A stretch of 64,000 nt of DNA from Engraulis encrasicolus (GCF_034702125.1 NC_085861.1:4017645-4081644); one strand, 5' to 3'. Positions 1 through 11,855 are shown, numbered from the stretch's first letter. Notes: generated by a model from the sequence alone, not told the origin. A program made the numbers and translations.

Positions 1-470
1 TTTTCACCGAACCGCGTCATAGCGAATTCGCCTACGATTAGCTTGAGTTTAATCGTTAAAATTCACTCTGGTCGCTCAGGAAGCGCTTAGCGCGCCATGC
101 TGTCCTAGTTCATGTCCTCGTCATCGTCATATCAAGGTAGTCAATATGGGACTAAGATATATTAAACTATGCCTACCCAATGCCAATGAGTGTGCTTAAG
201 TTCAGTCCTCTAAGTGGGTATTTTCCCCTCCGTCCTCTCTTTTTGTGGCATTTGGTGGCGGCGTGCATAAGTGGCGAATTATGACTCCATGGGCCAGAAA
301 GCAATAAAAGACCCCTGCCATTGGGTGTTACTAGTTTACAGAATGATTCAGGGATTTAGGCCAGGTGACAGAGACCCAATGTTGTTGGGGGTTTGTCTCC
401 TCCTGAGAAATGTTGCAAACACAGTTGTTCAAAGTGTGATTTTTCAACTAAAGGAACATTCACCTGATGT
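1..470. other. Unassigned sequence with a dispersed-repeat fragment
   Basis: No gene recognised. The first ~110 bases (cgcgtcatag..., ...ttcactctg) resemble 42290-42370 in this window, so the window opens inside a dispersed repeat. The short open frame at 271-492 has no recognisable domain. Confidence 0.4.
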
Positions 471-510
471 CACATGGATTCCGGAAAACTAGGCTTGAAT
501 GGCCTCTACT

Positions 511-639
511 AGACAGGTCATCAGCTGGGAAAATTAGGCCCCATGTTTTAATTTCTTCCAATAGGCCTTCTGGTCAGTAATCCACAGAGAAAAGTACGGT
601 AGGACGAAAGGCCTAATTTTCCCAGCTGATGACCTGTCT
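511..639. repeat. Perfect 30-bp inverted repeat (hairpin)
   Basis: The arms 511-540 and 610-639 are exact reverse complements, starting AGACAGGTCATCAGCTGG, and enclose 69 bases. This is the shape of a small foldback element or MITE. No flanking duplication was identified. Confidence 0.75.
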
Positions 640-818
640 ATACCTTATTATATCCACTGTCTCATGTTGATTGGTGGAAATCCACTTCCTCTTCAGAGCG
701 TCTGAAATATCTCTCCAATCCGTAAAGTGAAATGGGTCCAGAACGCGGCTCCTGACCTCACTGATCACTAGAACCCCCACTCTACTCCACCACATCACTC
801 CTTTACAGTCAATCCAAT

Positions 819-1124
819 TAGGGTTTCTCAATGCGGGCTCCAGACCCCCCCAGTGGGCATCAGAGAGGCTTTGGGGGGCGTTGAGAAGGATACAGCTGGG
901 GGAGGGGGGGGGGTGCTCAGTTGAAAAGGAGGTGCATTAGTCTATTTTATTTTGTTATACTAAGGGGGGATGTTATAGCGGGGTTATGATGAGGTCAAAG
1001 GGGTGTTGGGAGGATTATGATGAGGTCAAGGGGCGTTGATAGGCTTATGATGAGGTCAAAGGGGTGTTGGGAGGATTATGATGAGGTCAAGAGGGTGTTA
1101 GTTCAAAAAGGTTGAGAACCACTG
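819..1124. mobile_element. hAT-like nonautonomous element with internal 36-bp repeats
   Basis: It starts with GGTTTCTCAA and ends with GGTTGAGAACCACTG, imperfect terminal inverted repeats. A related copy is at 50390-50600. Inside, about four units containing TTATGATGAGGTCAA are repeated in tandem (about 983-1100). No coding capacity; no clear target-site duplication. Confidence 0.55.
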
Positions 1125-1900
1125 GCCTAACTTAAATCACACCTGGAATCACATCTTGTGGGTATTTTTATCAATAAGGTAGCACTAGTAAAAAAAAAGA
1201 GATGCTGCATCCACAATGGCCAGGCTGGCTAGGAAAAATAGATGACCCTGGGGTGTAGGGGGCGGTGTAGGCCCTCACAACCAATACAGTGAGGTAGACT
1301 AGTGGCAAATTGCCACCCAGTGATGCCAGTTGGAAAATGTTGGGGTGTGTGTACAAATGGTACAAATACGATAATTATAACACACCTGCCCAGGGAACAC
1401 TGAGGAGCATGTTCAGAATTGGACAGTATAGGCTTCTGAATTTGTTTTGCAAATGAGACCGCAAAGGTCATTTGTTCGAAAGGCCATTGTGGTTTGAATT
1501 CAAGTGGCTGTTGGCTTTTTGTGATTCATCATTGTGATTCATCATTCTTTTTGTGGTTTTCTTTTTTGTGTGCAAAATGTGGAAGTTGAGGTTATGAAGT
1601 AGCTACCCAGTGGTTAGAAAGCAGCATTGGTTTATCTAAAAGAGGAAAGAGAGAGTCGCGCTGAATTTCCTCTTTTGTACTTCAAGAACCAAACACTTTC
1701 AAAACACCACAAGTTATTCAGATATTACCAGATTCCCATGTGAAAGGTATCATTGTAAAGCTCAGAATCTGCACTATTGGTCAGAATTAATGATTAAAAC
1801 TCAGTATGCCCCTGGTATGGCTGTAATGACATTGCATTGAATCCAGAAATTGTCATGCGCAGAGTCACGTTTCTACAGTATCATGATACAAGACAGCATT
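1125..1900. other. No recognised feature
   Basis: Open frames here are short and overlap on several strands without family similarity. No splice-site-bounded exon was found. Confidence 0.35.
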
Positions 1901-1904
1901 ATCG

Positions 1905-1995
1905 TCATGATACATTACATTACATTACATGACATTGCATTTGGCAGACGCTTTATAACCAAAGCGACTTTCAGAAGAGGACATAATCAAGCCAA
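1905..1995. repeat. Teleost dispersed repeat with (ACATT)n head
   Basis: A short (ACATT)n run leads into GCATTTGGCAGACGC and CCAAAGCGACTTTC. From memory this sequence occurs interspersed in many teleost genomes. No coding potential. Confidence 0.6.
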
Positions 1996-2447
1996 CATCA
2001 CCATATGATACACTCTCTCAAAGTTCTGCAACGCTTCAGTCCAGAAAACAACCACATGATATGATGTGGTAGTGCTTCAAAGCTTCAAATCATTATCATT
2101 ATTATTTTTGAAATTAAAAAAAAACTTGGTAACACTTTCTATGAAGCCCATATATATGTCCCTATAGTGCATTATGAGCACATTTATAACAAATTATAAT
2201 GCACATTATAATTACTTACAACGCATTACGACTACACCAGTGGTGTTTTGTGATGCTTTATGTTAACAGTAATGAATAGCCATGAATCTAGCTTATAATG
2301 CTTTACAAATCCAAGTGTGTTATGAATGTTATTCTAGTTGACCTATTGGCAAACAGGACGTTTATTTGACCAATTCCGATAAATTACAGCCCTAAACTTG
2401 AGAGAGAACATTCTTCAACAAGTCCCTTAGCCTTCTTAAGGAGACAA

Positions 2448-2625
2448 ATCCCCCTTATGAGAATGAAAACAATAAAACCGAGAGCAAAAGCAAAAGCAAA
2501 AGAAAATATGAAGTTAGTAGAATGAGGTAGGGATGCACGATGTATCCTCCTTATGAGAATGAGAATAAAATCGAGAGCAAAAGCAAAAGAAAATATGAAG
2601 TTAGTAGAATGAGGAGTCTGCAGGG
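2448..2625. repeat. Two-copy tandem duplication (~95 bp)
   Basis: Two copies run from CCTTATGAGAATGA to GAAGTTAGTAGAATGAGG, separated by a short stretch (tagggatgcacgatg). They differ in the number of AGCAAA repeats. Confidence 0.7.
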
Positions 2626-2653
2626 TTCTAGTATCTAGGCTATATGGTGACAC

Positions 2654-2788
2654 CAGGGGGGGACAAAGGGGACAGTTGCCCAGGCCCCAGGGACAAACGG
2701 GACCCAGAACTGGTTTCTCATTACAGTATATGTATTCGGTAGGGGGCCCTTTTAGATGACTTTGTCCTGGGCCCTGTCAGCGGCCCTG
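2654..2788. mobile_element. Small hAT-type element
   Basis: The ends are CAGGGGGGG and GGCCCTG. The flanks GGTGACAC (2646-2653) and GGTGAGAC (2789-2796) match at 7 of 8 bases, the 8-bp duplication length typical of hAT elements. 135 bp, noncoding. Confidence 0.65.
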
Positions 2789-2821
2789 GGTGAGACAGTC
2801 AGCCTTATCTCCGCCCAATTC

Positions 2822-2930
2822 AGTTGATTGGTTGATGACAGTCAGATGAGATCATTTCCTCCTCAGCTTGACAGGTTTTGGGTCCTTTTCCCATCGGTAA
2901 GGGCTGGACTGGAGCACACCGAGTTCCCTA
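2822..2930. repeat. Segmental duplicate of 3715-3830
   Basis: TGATTGGTTGATG, CCTCCTCAGCTTG and GGTTTTGGGTCCTTTT recur in the same order at 3715-3830, about 890 bp away. The second copy carries a small internal duplication of the CAGCTTG stretch. Confidence 0.7.
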
Positions 2931-4305
2931 AGTCCATAAGCTGCAGTCAAAGTTCTTCCTGTATAAGTTACGTCAGTCATCTTGTTGACTACTTCGTAGT
3001 GCTATTTCGCGATTAGTAAGATCAGATCTGAGAGTCAATGGGAAAAATGAATGGAGAAACTGAGTACAGGACGGGATCCCGGCGGTTGTGAAAACCATAT
3101 GGTTGAAACCGGTGTGAAAAGTTGATCAATCTAGACTTGGTTTTGTCATGCGAGTCAAAATAAAGCTTTGTAGCCTCTTACTGCAGATGGGGTCCCCGGC
3201 GACCCTATTCACTTGCTGAAAATGCTTAATTACATCATAACAACATTGCTATGACATTACAGAGAGCCATAGTTTAAGCCACTTTTCTCACGTTTTTTTT
3301 GACAGAGCGCAGGCGCAGTAGTTCCATAACGGCACGAGAGTGACAGCTTTTCACAACTGAGCATGCGCAACAATTCGCGTGCGCCGATGCAGCTAGATGA
3401 TTGGATCAATGGCAAAGCAGCTCAGCAGGCAGTTGGTTCTTGTTGCCAGAAAGGCGGGAGATGTGCGGGTAGACGCCATATTTGCGTTACGAATCTTCAC
3501 CGTTAATTTCTATGGACGTTTATACCACTGACCAATCTCCACTTCCTAAAAAAAAATATCTGCTGCAGTCTACATTACGTCACAGTCCTTGTGGTACAGA
3601 CGTGTTGTCCTCTTTCCCCCTCTTGTGGCCAAAGTGAGGGAGTGTAGTTCTAGGCGCAGCCCCGGCAGCAACAGGATACCAACCTATGCCACAATATTCA
3701 AACCTAAAAACACTGATTGGTTGATGCCAGTTAGATGAGATATTTTCCTCCTCAGCTTGTTGCAGGCCAGCTTGACAGGTTTTGGGTCCTTTTCCCATCT
3801 ATCAGGCTGGACTGCAGTGCACCGAGTTCCTCCAGTTCCTTCCTCCCACCACAATATTCAAATCTAATAACACATACTGTATGTTTTCTAGTGTTTATCA
3901 CATCTGAACACGCCATCTTTTTTCATGAAATACAAGACAATACATTCTCAATGCAATTTCTTTATTGAGTAGTTCAGAGCAGTCCCCCATTTTCCATGAG
4001 CACCACACAAAGCAGAGATTCAGGGGACGGCGGAGATTAGGAGAGCAAACAATTCCCAGAGCAGGCAACATGACAAGGAGTAGCCCATGCCATGTGATAG
4101 GGCCTACACGACAAGGTGGTGCTGGGGAACCGGTGTGTTGCGAAGAAGCGAGCAGCCAGGACTTGGGAACAAAGCAGAGAACTTTTAAAAGGCACCAAAT
4201 TTGAAACTGACCAATGAGGAGCAAGGAGAGCTGATTAGCTGATCTAGAACACCTGAGACAAATAGGCAGCAAGCTCTTGACTACCATGGCCTGGCCAGAA
4301 CTAGG

Positions 4306-4576
4306 GTGCTGTTTCCACGTAGTAGGATATTTTTTTAGCAGGGTATTTTTTTTCTCCTGTTGAGGTGTAAACGCAACATGTGGATATAAATAAATCCTCC
4401 ATTGTAACAAATGCGTTTCAGCCCCCTAAATAGGATATTTTTTTCTCCTGCTTTTTTCACCTGGATTTTAAATATCTGCTACGTGGAAACAGAAGGCCGA
4501 AACCAATGCAAAACCAATGCAACCAGGAGAAAAAAATATCCACATATAAAAATATCCTGCTACGTGGAAACAGCAC
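4306..4576. mobile_element. MITE with 17-bp perfect terminal inverted repeats
   Basis: It begins GTGCTGTTTCCACGTAG and ends with the exact reverse complement. Further inverted matches (AGGATATTTTT / AAAAATATCCT) lie inside. About 270 bp, noncoding. Confidence 0.75.
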
Positions 4577-4639
4577 CTAATACTGACGCTAGTATTACAT
4601 AAACCAAAGGGATGAGATGAACGGAATAGGTTTTTTTTA

Positions 4640-4838
4640 TTATTATTATGTTTTTTTAGGGGCTTTTATGCCTTCATTTGACAGGACAGTCGAAGATGGT
4701 GACGGGAAGCGAATGGGACAGAGAGACAGGGGAGGATCGGGAAATGACCTCGGCCAGACTCGAACCGGCGTCCCCGTGGGTGAGCATGCAAGCCCAAATG
4801 CGGGGGGCCTAGCGCGCTGCGCCACAGCGCCCCCCCTA
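4640..4838 (-). mobile_element. tRNA-derived SINE
   Basis: On the minus strand a tRNA-like head reads TGGCGCAGCGCGCTAGG (A-box region, revcomp of 4808-4824), followed by the B box GGTTCGAGTC (revcomp of 4757-4766). A body and a T-rich tail follow. The internal pol III promoter order A then B is preserved. It is not a functional tRNA gene: no acceptor stem or cloverleaf is maintained. Confidence 0.8.
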
Positions 4839-5095
4839 GATAAACGGAATCGTGGTAAAGGAATGTACAACTGTAGTATATGCTGCTTGAGGCAGTACTA
4901 TAGAGGACAATAACCATATGGACAATATGGCTGGAATGATTTTTTTCCCCTACGCACAGGATGAGACGTTTAAAAAAATGTGTGAGATATGATATGTGTG
5001 AGATGTGGCAACAGAAATTGCTAAACGATAACATTATTTCACGCAATAAAGTATTAAAAAAAGATAATGTGCTATGTTACCCAGCAGCAATTGCT

Positions 5096-5395
<300 letters not shown>

Positions 5396-5609
5396 GTACT
5401 GGAGTACAGTATCATCTCTCCACAATGATCCACACTTGTTTCCCTTATTCGGTCAGTTATCCCTCATTTTATGTCTGCGTTGATTTCACCTCTCACTTGG
5501 TTGTTGAAGATCTGTGGCTCATGTCTCACCTGGTCCCTCTGCCCTGTTGAGGAACAGAAACAACCCACAACCTATTTTAAACATATTTACACTTTCAATT
5601 TGCCTGAAG

Positions 5610-5989
5610 TAGAGATGTCCAATATTGGCTTTTTTCCCGATATTCGATATGCCGATATTGTCCAACTCTCAATTTTCGATTCCGATATCGGCCGATACCA
5701 ATGTAGATATATGTGGGTTATTTTTACTCAAAACAAATTTTAGGTAACATTACACATCTCCTGTTGTGGAACAAAATATGCTTAATTTTATTGTAACGCC
5801 CCACTAGATGCATTCTCGAATGGAACAAAGCTTTCCAAATATTAACATCATCTGTGCAAAATAGAAAAATAAAAGTGTCCAGTAATTCAAGCATTATTCT
5901 ATCGGTTTTGATAGGTCAAAAATCTTATACAGATATTGACCGATATTACATTTTTATGTATTATCGGGACGATATTATCGGACATCTCT
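5610..5989. mobile_element. hAT-type nonautonomous element
   Basis: The ends are TAGAGATGTCC and GGACATCTCT. The flanks carry a perfect 8-bp duplication GCCTGAAG (5602-5609 and 5990-5997). The interior is rich in CCGATA/TATCGG words, and no transposase frame is present. Confidence 0.9.
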
Positions 5990-6006
5990 GCCTGAAGTTA
6001 TATTAA

Positions 6007-6312
6007 CCCATCGATACCTAAGGTATCTGCAAAAGGGCCTGTTAAATACCTAAGTCCTCTTTTGGAAAAGGTTCCCTCAGTCTATAAAAACCTAAATATA
6101 TCATCCTCCGAAGCATTTAAAAAATGGAATAAGTTGCATTTAAAACCTCAGACCCTCATCTTGCATTAGAATGTGTTCATTCGGCTCTAACATACACGTA
6201 CCCATCATTTATGACAAAAGAATCTCAAATCTCATGAGCCTGAATGCTGCGTCCATGCAGATCCAGATGCCGGGGTCAGGGGTGCGTATATGCAGCATCC
6301 AGCATCAATGGG
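6007..6312. mobile_element. TTAA-flanked (piggyBac-like) MITE
   Basis: It is flanked by TTAA on both sides (6003-6006, 6313-6316). The ends CCCATCGATAC and CATCAATGGG are imperfect inverted repeats. A relative with the same ends is at 26558-26833. TTAA duplication is typical of piggyBac elements, so the assignment is by family knowledge. Noncoding. Confidence 0.65.
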
Positions 6313-6440
6313 TTAAAAACAATGTGTTTTTGCTGTATACTGTACCTGTGAGCAGTATAGTTGCAATACCTACTCTGGCCACAATCCTACATGCTGTACC
6401 TCTAAGTTAACTGAAAATGTGTTTTTGCTGTATTCTGTGC

Positions 6441-6545
6441 CTGTGATGGTGATTGGGCAATGCATGGCACCTCCCACTTGGTTTCCAGACATAAAGGGAC
6501 GGTTAACAAATTCCCCATCAGTTGCCGACACGCTGGAGTTGTATC
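6441..6545 (-). CDS. Cassette exon Y4 of unknown repeat-exon gene
   Basis: The minus-strand exon is bounded by TTTAAG at its 5' side and ends ...ATCACAG. The length of 105 nt is 2+34 codons+1, a symmetric phase 1-1 exon. It encodes VNRPFMSGNQVGGAM, one of eight variants of the N-x-P-x3-G-N motif in this region. The downstream dinucleotide is GC (AG|GCACAG). A decayed near-copy of the exon end at about 6350 has GT, so this donor may have mutated. Product unknown; the gene is not recognised. Confidence 0.5.
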
Positions 6546-6859
6546 CTTAAACACAAATCAGTAAAACTAGAATTAGTCTAGTAATCATCATGGTATTTGA
6601 TTTGACATTGATTTGATTACTATGGCCATCCTACATTCAGTACAGTACATACCTTGGTCATCCATTGTGTAAGTGGTCTGTTTAGGATGAAAAAAAAGAC
6701 TTATCAGCATCATCATCAACAAATTTAACAAGAGACAATCAGTAGATACAAGAGTTAGGCAACTACAGTATTTCATGATACTCCTTTAGATCATGCATAA
6801 GGCATCTATGTCATAATACACTACTTTAGAGCATACATGACTCCACCATTACACTACTC

Positions 6860-6950
6860 AAAGGTCAAAGGTCAATGCCGTGCCACAAGAATGCCCTTCT
6901 GCAAGTGATAAAGGGAGTCAGGAGAGATACCACACATATACTGAGTAACG
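6860..6950. repeat. Duplicated block, first copy (second at 7375-7455)
   Basis: TGCCACAAGAATGCCC...CTGCAAGTG...GTCAGGAGAGATA recurs as ...CACAAGGATGCCG... at 7386-7440. Both plus-strand readings conserve LQV(L/I)K...RRD, but splice-like TTGCAG/CTTCAG on the minus strand is equally possible. The first copy is preceded by AGGTCAAAGGTCA (6863-6875), a direct-repeat-1 nuclear-receptor half-site pair that may be chance. Confidence 0.45.
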
Positions 6951-7038
6951 CTTTCTTTTTACGGGTACACTTACCATACGCAATTACTCTGTATTCTCTG
7001 GGAAACTACAAGGTAACAGAGACGTTGCATAGTATCGA

Positions 7039-7309
7039 ACGGGTAAAAAGGGGGTAATTGCAAAGCAGGCCTAAATACTATTTAACTGCCAAGAAAAAGA
7101 AATTAGGCCTGCTGTGTATTTCCTGGGTAACAACAGGGTAGCAGAGAGAAGTTAGATGGTATCTTACAGGTAACTTCTCTCTGTTAACCTGTTGTTACCC
7201 AGACAATACACTGTAGTTTCATAGTAATTCTTGAGATATGTGCATTGCTGCAATCGCATTTGCCATTGCATATTATATTTACTTTGCAATTACCCCCTTT
7301 TTACCCGTT
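7039..7309. repeat. Nested inverted repeat (28-bp perfect outer arms)
   Basis: The outer arms 7039-7066 and 7282-7309 are exact complements (GGGTAAAAAGGGGGTAAT). An inner pair (about 7125-7155 and 7172-7201; GGTAACAACAGG / CCTGTTGTTACC) lies between them. Noncoding foldback. Confidence 0.75.
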
Positions 7310-7474
7310 AGGTAACTTCTCTCTGTTACCCTGTTGTTACCCAGAGAGTCGGCCTACATATAATTACTGCATAGTAATGCACATGCCATGCCACAAGGAT
7401 GCCGTGCTGCAAGTGCTGAAGGAAATCAGGAGGGATAAAACATATTTCACAGATATTTCACAGATATTTCAACG

Positions 7475-7738
7475 CAGTCTCACCCCAAGTAGTCAATTTC
7501 TGACTACCTTGGACCAGACTGCAATTTTTGATGTCTTGGGTATTCCTTCCACGTCACATTTTGACTATGTGGCCTAACCCTAAACCTATTCCTAAACCTA
7601 ACCTCAATGACGTTATGCTGCCACAAGGGGGCGCCTTTGAGGACATAGTCAAAATGTGACGTGGAAGGAATACCCAAGACGTCAAAAATTGCAGTCTGGT
7701 CAAAGGTACTCAGATATTGACTACTTGGGGTGAGACTG
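7475..7738. mobile_element. Foldback MITE with ~95-bp arms
   Basis: The left arm (7475-7571, starting CAGTCTCACCCCAAGTAG) and right arm (7641-7738, ending CTACTTGGGGTGAGACTG) are near-perfect complements with a short loop. It sits between two cassette exons and supplies no coding sequence. Confidence 0.85.
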
Positions 7739-7794
7739 TGTAGGATACTCAGATACTTCACAGATACTCTGTAGATACTCCACGTATGACTTAC

Positions 7795-7967
7795 CCCCTG
7801 GGTACTAGAGGTTGTTTGGAGGCCGGCTTGCCCTCTGTCTTTGCTGCCTGTGGTCTGTTGTTTATTAGTTTTCACTGGGCATTGAACATCTCCTCCCACC
7901 CGGTTGCCAAGAAGAATAGGATGATTAACAGTCGCCCCCCCAGATGCTGATATAGCAAACGAATATT
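7795..7967 (-). CDS. Cassette exon Y3 of unknown repeat-exon gene
   Basis: The acceptor is CTTTCAG (beyond 7967) and the donor is GGG|GTAAGT (7789-7794), both strong. The 173-nt exon starts in phase 1 and is open throughout. It encodes a Ser/Ala/Gly stretch, then VNHPILLGNRVGGDV, then CPV and a Q/T/G-rich tail. The motif aligns without gaps to exon Y4 (VNRPFMSGNQVGGAM). This is the clearest member of the array. Function unknown. The G-N-x-V-G-G pattern is reminiscent of short beta-arch or amyloid-type signalling motifs, but that is only a resemblance. Confidence 0.6.
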
Positions 7968-8329
7968 CTGAAAGTGAGAACATTTTAACATTTTTATGCA
8001 TGTGCAAACACGCATACTGCAGTGATGTCAACTTTATTTTATATTTATAACTTTGTATTTCAACACTCTATCCTCAGCACTATCCTTAAGGAAGGTTATT
8101 ATATAAAATGAAACATACTTTTAGGATTTTCCTTGCCCGCCATTGGTTCCATTCATGCAGACTACTGTAAACACATTTGATGACAAAAACACAGCAATGG
8201 CCAATTAGACATTGTAATCTATAAGGCCTGTTCACCTCTGTCAAGGAGATTGTGTTTTTATCTCAGTTAGATGGTTTGCTGCTGGTTAAGATGTTTGTTT
8301 GTTAATAGTCTTATAATAATAATACTTAC

Positions 8330-8413
8330 ATAATCACTCTGGTAAATTATTGGTCAGAGCACCATCCACTTCATTCTCAAGAAAGCTTGGACCGTTTTCA
8401 ATATTATAAGTTC
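8330..8413 (-). CDS. Cassette exon Y1, with in-frame TGA
   Basis: The exon lies between CAATTCAAG and GTAAGTATT. Its 84 nt are 2+27 codons+1, phase 1-1. It encodes IENGPSFLENEVDGAL followed by TNNLPE and a TGA near its 3' end. The TGA either ends the protein here or shows decay. It is homologous with the exon at 11856-11962, intron included. Confidence 0.45.
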
Positions 8414-8508
8414 CTTGAATTGATAGGGAGAGACATTAATTAGTATACTAAACTCTTGTGAAGTGCATGATTTTTCCTTTCAGATGTTCATTATAATTCA
8501 CACCTTAC

Positions 8509-8589
8509 CTGCTATGTTGTTTGTAATGTCTCCTGCACCTTTGTTCTGTTGGAATTGCGCTTCGTTCACAACCTGCACTCCTTCCTTAG
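8509..8589 (-). CDS. Cassette exon X2 of unknown repeat-exon gene
   Basis: The acceptor is CTTCCAG and the donor is AGCAG|GTAAGG. The 81 nt are 2+26 codons+1, phase 1-1. It encodes VNEAQFQQNKGAGDI followed by TNNIAG. X-type exons share the central N-x-x-G with the Y type but end in NNI-(A/T)-G. The next intron matches the intron at about 11963-12055, showing that an X-Y exon pair was duplicated. Confidence 0.55.
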
Positions 8590-8692
8590 CTGGAAGAATA
8601 ATTCACATGATTGTTGTTACATTTTTGGCCCATAGAACATGTAAATTGTCCGCTCATATAAATAATTATTTTTTAAAAAAAGCTTTTCATAC

Positions 8693-8762
8693 CTGTGATG
8701 TTGTTCGAGATGCCTTTTCCAACCGTGTTGCCTTGAAATACTGCTCTGTTTACAATCCTGCC
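8693..8762 (-). pseudogene. Cassette exon X1, 5' part cut by LINE
   Basis: The 3' end is intact (ACATCACAG|GTATGAAAA). It encodes VNRAVFQGNTVGKGI then SNNITG. The 5' part is missing because the LINE 3' terminus (repeated AAGTC) begins at about 8764. The donor context GTATGAAAA is shared with the plus-strand exon at 12329-12398, supporting common origin. Confidence 0.5.
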
Positions 8763-9121
8763 AAGTCAAGTCAAGTAGGTTTTATTGTCAATTTCTTTAC
8801 ATGCACTGGTCATACAAAGAATTTGAAATTACATTTCTTGCTTTCCCATACAGACATAGACTAATCTAGGTAAGGACATAGACAGTATAGACATAGACAG
8901 TACTTATACATGGACTTAAGACAGTATGGACATAGACAGTGCTCATACAGACATTTAAAGTGCAAGACTGGACAACAGAAGACTTGTAGAGGACATACAT
9001 TAAGAGGTATTGTTGTGCTTTTGTGCTTTTCCTAAAAAAGTCCTTTATAGCGTTCTAGACATGGTAATAGTAGCATTTTGAAGAAAAATAAATATTAAAA
9101 AGGTTGTCAAGTACACCAGCA

Positions 9122-9398
<277 letters not shown>

Positions 9399-9492
9399 GA
9401 GTTAGTGCAGGTTGAAAGTTCAGTCACAAGTATAGTAGTGCAGGTGGAATGTTCAGTCGCAGATATGGTGGTGGGGGATGGGGGGGGGGTTG

Positions 9493-10938
9493 TCAGTGGC
9501 CTTGCTGGCTAGAGGCTGACATTGGAGGGAGAGTGGGTTGAGTGTTCAGCATCTTGATCGCTTGGTGCATTGTGCTGCTCGCCAGCCTGGTGGTACGGGA
9601 ACGGAGGCGCCTGTACCTCTTTCCAGAGGGCAGGAGGCTGAACAGTTTGTGTGCAGGGTGGCTTGTGTCTTTGATGATCATCAGTGCTTTCCGGGTGAGG
9701 CGTGTGGTGTAAATGTCCTGCAGGGAGGGGAGTGGTACTCCAATGATCTTCTTCGCTGTGTTCACAACACGCTGGAGTGTCTTCCTGTTTTTCTCCGTGC
9801 AGCTTCCTCCCCACACTGTGATGCAGTTGGACACGACGCTCTCTATGGTTCCTCTGTAGAATGTTGTCATGATGGAGGGTGTAGCACTTGCCTTCTTTAG
9901 TTTGCGCAGGAAGTAGAGACGCTGATGGGCCTTCTTCGCCAGTGATGTAGTGTTGGTGGTCCAAGAGAGGTCGTCGCTGATGTGCACTCCAAGGAACTTG
10001 GTGCTGCTCACTCTCTCCACAGCATCGCCGTCGATGGTCAGTGGTGGTAGTTGTTTTTGGACCCTTTGGAAGTTGACAACAATCTCCTTGGTCTTGTTGA
10101 CATTCAGCAGGAGGTCTTTGTCTTTGCACCATCTGGCCAGCAGGTCTACTTCTTCTCTGTAGTGAGTCTCATCGCCCTTGGTGCTGAGGCCCACCAGTGT
10201 TGTATCATCCGCAAACTTCACTAGATGGTTAGTGCTGTGGGTCGTTGTGCAGTCGTGTGTCAGCAGCGTGAACAGCAGGGGGCTGAGAACACAACCTTGC
10301 GGAGCCCCCGTGCTCAGGGTCAGGGTGCTTGAGGTGTTGTTCCCTACCCGTACTGCTTGTGGTCTTTGCATCAGGAAGTCCAGCAGCCAGTTGCAGAGGG
10401 AGGTGCTGAAACCTAGTTTGTCCAGTTTTCTGATGAGTTGTTGTGGTATTATGGTATTGAATGCTGAACTGAAGTCAATGAACAGCATTCTCACATATGA
10501 GTCTTTATTGTCCAAGTGGGTGAGGGCTGGATGGAGGGCAGAGCAAATTGCATCCTCCGTGGATCGCTTGGCTCGGTATGCGAACTGGTAGGGGTCTAGG
10601 GTGGGGGGTAGGGTGGCTTTGATGTGTGACAGGACTAGCCGTTCGAAGCACTTCATGATTATGGGTGTCAGTGCTACAGGACGGTAGTCATTGAAGCATG
10701 ATGGTGATGATTTCTTCGGCACAGGTATGATGGTAGCAGCTTTGAAAAGTGATGGGATGACTGCTTGCTCCAGAGAGATGTTAAAGATGTCTGTGAAGAC
10801 ATCCTTCAGCTCTTCTGCACAATCCTTCAACACTCGGCCTGGTATGTTGTCTGGGCCAGCTGCTTTGCGTGGGTTGATGGTGGCCAGTGTCCTCTTAACA
10901 CTGGCAGAGGACAGGTAAAGGGGTTGATCATGGGGGGA
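9493..10938 (-). pseudogene. LINE reverse transcriptase ORF (frame-shifted from endonuclease)
   Basis: The open frame covers about 480 codons. The RT motifs appear in order: [72 protein letters not shown] (catalytic FADD) and STKFLGVHI. The usual C-terminal region [10 protein letters not shown] follows. It is open to its stop at 9493. It is not in frame with the upstream endonuclease segment; the shift falls at about 10905-10935. The protein would reverse-transcribe its own RNA at the target site. This copy is inactive because of the shift and the 5' truncation. Confidence 0.85.
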
Positions 10939-11855
10939 GGGGGAGTTTTCTGTGGGTGAGTGTCATTTTGTGCTTCAAAGCAGGCAAAGAAACTGTTCAG
11001 GTCGTTTAGCAGAGAGGTGTTGTTGTCACAGCTTCGTGGTGCAGGCTTATAGTCCGTGATGGCCTGTATGCCCTGCCACAGGCTCTGTGCATCTCTGCTG
11101 TCTTTGAAGTGTGTTGTTATTTTGTCTGAGTATTCCTTTTTTGCTTTCCTGATGCCCTGGGACAGGTTTGCCCTTGCTGTCTTTAGGCCAGCTATGTCTC
11201 CTGCTCTGAAGGCTCTGGCCCTCAGCAGTCGGTGAACGTCTCCTGTGAACCATGGCTTCTGGTTGGCCCTGGTGGTGATGTGTTTTATTTCTGTAACATC
11301 ATCGATGCATTTTGTGATGTAGGAGGTCACGGTGTCTGTGTACTCCTCAATGTCAATGTGATTGCTGTGGGTGGCAGCTGTTTTGAAAATGTCCCAGTCT
11401 GTGGTTTCAAAACAGTCCTGTAGTCGTGAGATGGCTCCCTCAGGCCATTTTCTCACCTCCTTCTGAACTGGTTTGGTGAGTTTTGCCCTTTGTCTGTAAG
11501 CTGGCAGTAGGATAATTGTTGTGTGGTCTGATGATCCAATGTGGGGGATGGGCTTTGCCTTGTATGCTCTCTTCTGATTTGTGTAAACGAGGTCCAGGGT
11601 GTTTTGTTCTCTTGTTGGGAAGTTGACATGTTGATGAAATTTTGGAAGTACTGTTTTGAGATTTCCGTGGTTGAAATCTCCCAGTACCACTGTGAAGGCA
11701 TCTGGGTGTGCATCTTGTTGTTCACTGATGCCCCGATGCAGCTCGTTCAGTGCCTCGCTTTTGTTGTTGTTGCTGGGTGCGAGGTAGACGGCGACTAATA
11801 GGATAGCGGATATTTCTCTGGGTAGATAGAAGGGTCGGCACGTGCCCCGTGCCTT
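10906..11855 (-). pseudogene. LINE endonuclease C-terminal segment and linker
   Basis: The frame encodes VAVYLAPSNNNK, VVLGDFNH and IGSSDHTTIILLPAY, the late motifs of the APE endonuclease (the GDFN and SDH residues are catalytic in the family). A linker leading to the RT follows. The N-terminal endonuclease motifs are absent, so the element was truncated on insertion or later. The open frame continues upstream into host exon Y2 (11856-11962) by chance. Confidence 0.8.

Noticed and set aside
3898..4410. 170-codon minus-strand open frame
   Set aside because: No recognisable domain, overlaps an opposite-strand frame and runs into a MITE; composition looks noncoding.
6863..6875. Nuclear receptor element as regulator of the cassette gene
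   Set aside because: A single AGGTCAAAGGTCA in a duplicated block with no known promoter nearby; could be chance.
8330..8413. TGA in exon Y1 as selenocysteine
   Set aside because: No cysteine at that place in homologous exons and no SECIS-like hairpin recognised; decay or true stop is simpler.
8463..8864. 133-codon plus-strand open frame
   Set aside because: It is the antisense shadow of cassette exons X1 and X2, which have splice sites on the minus strand.
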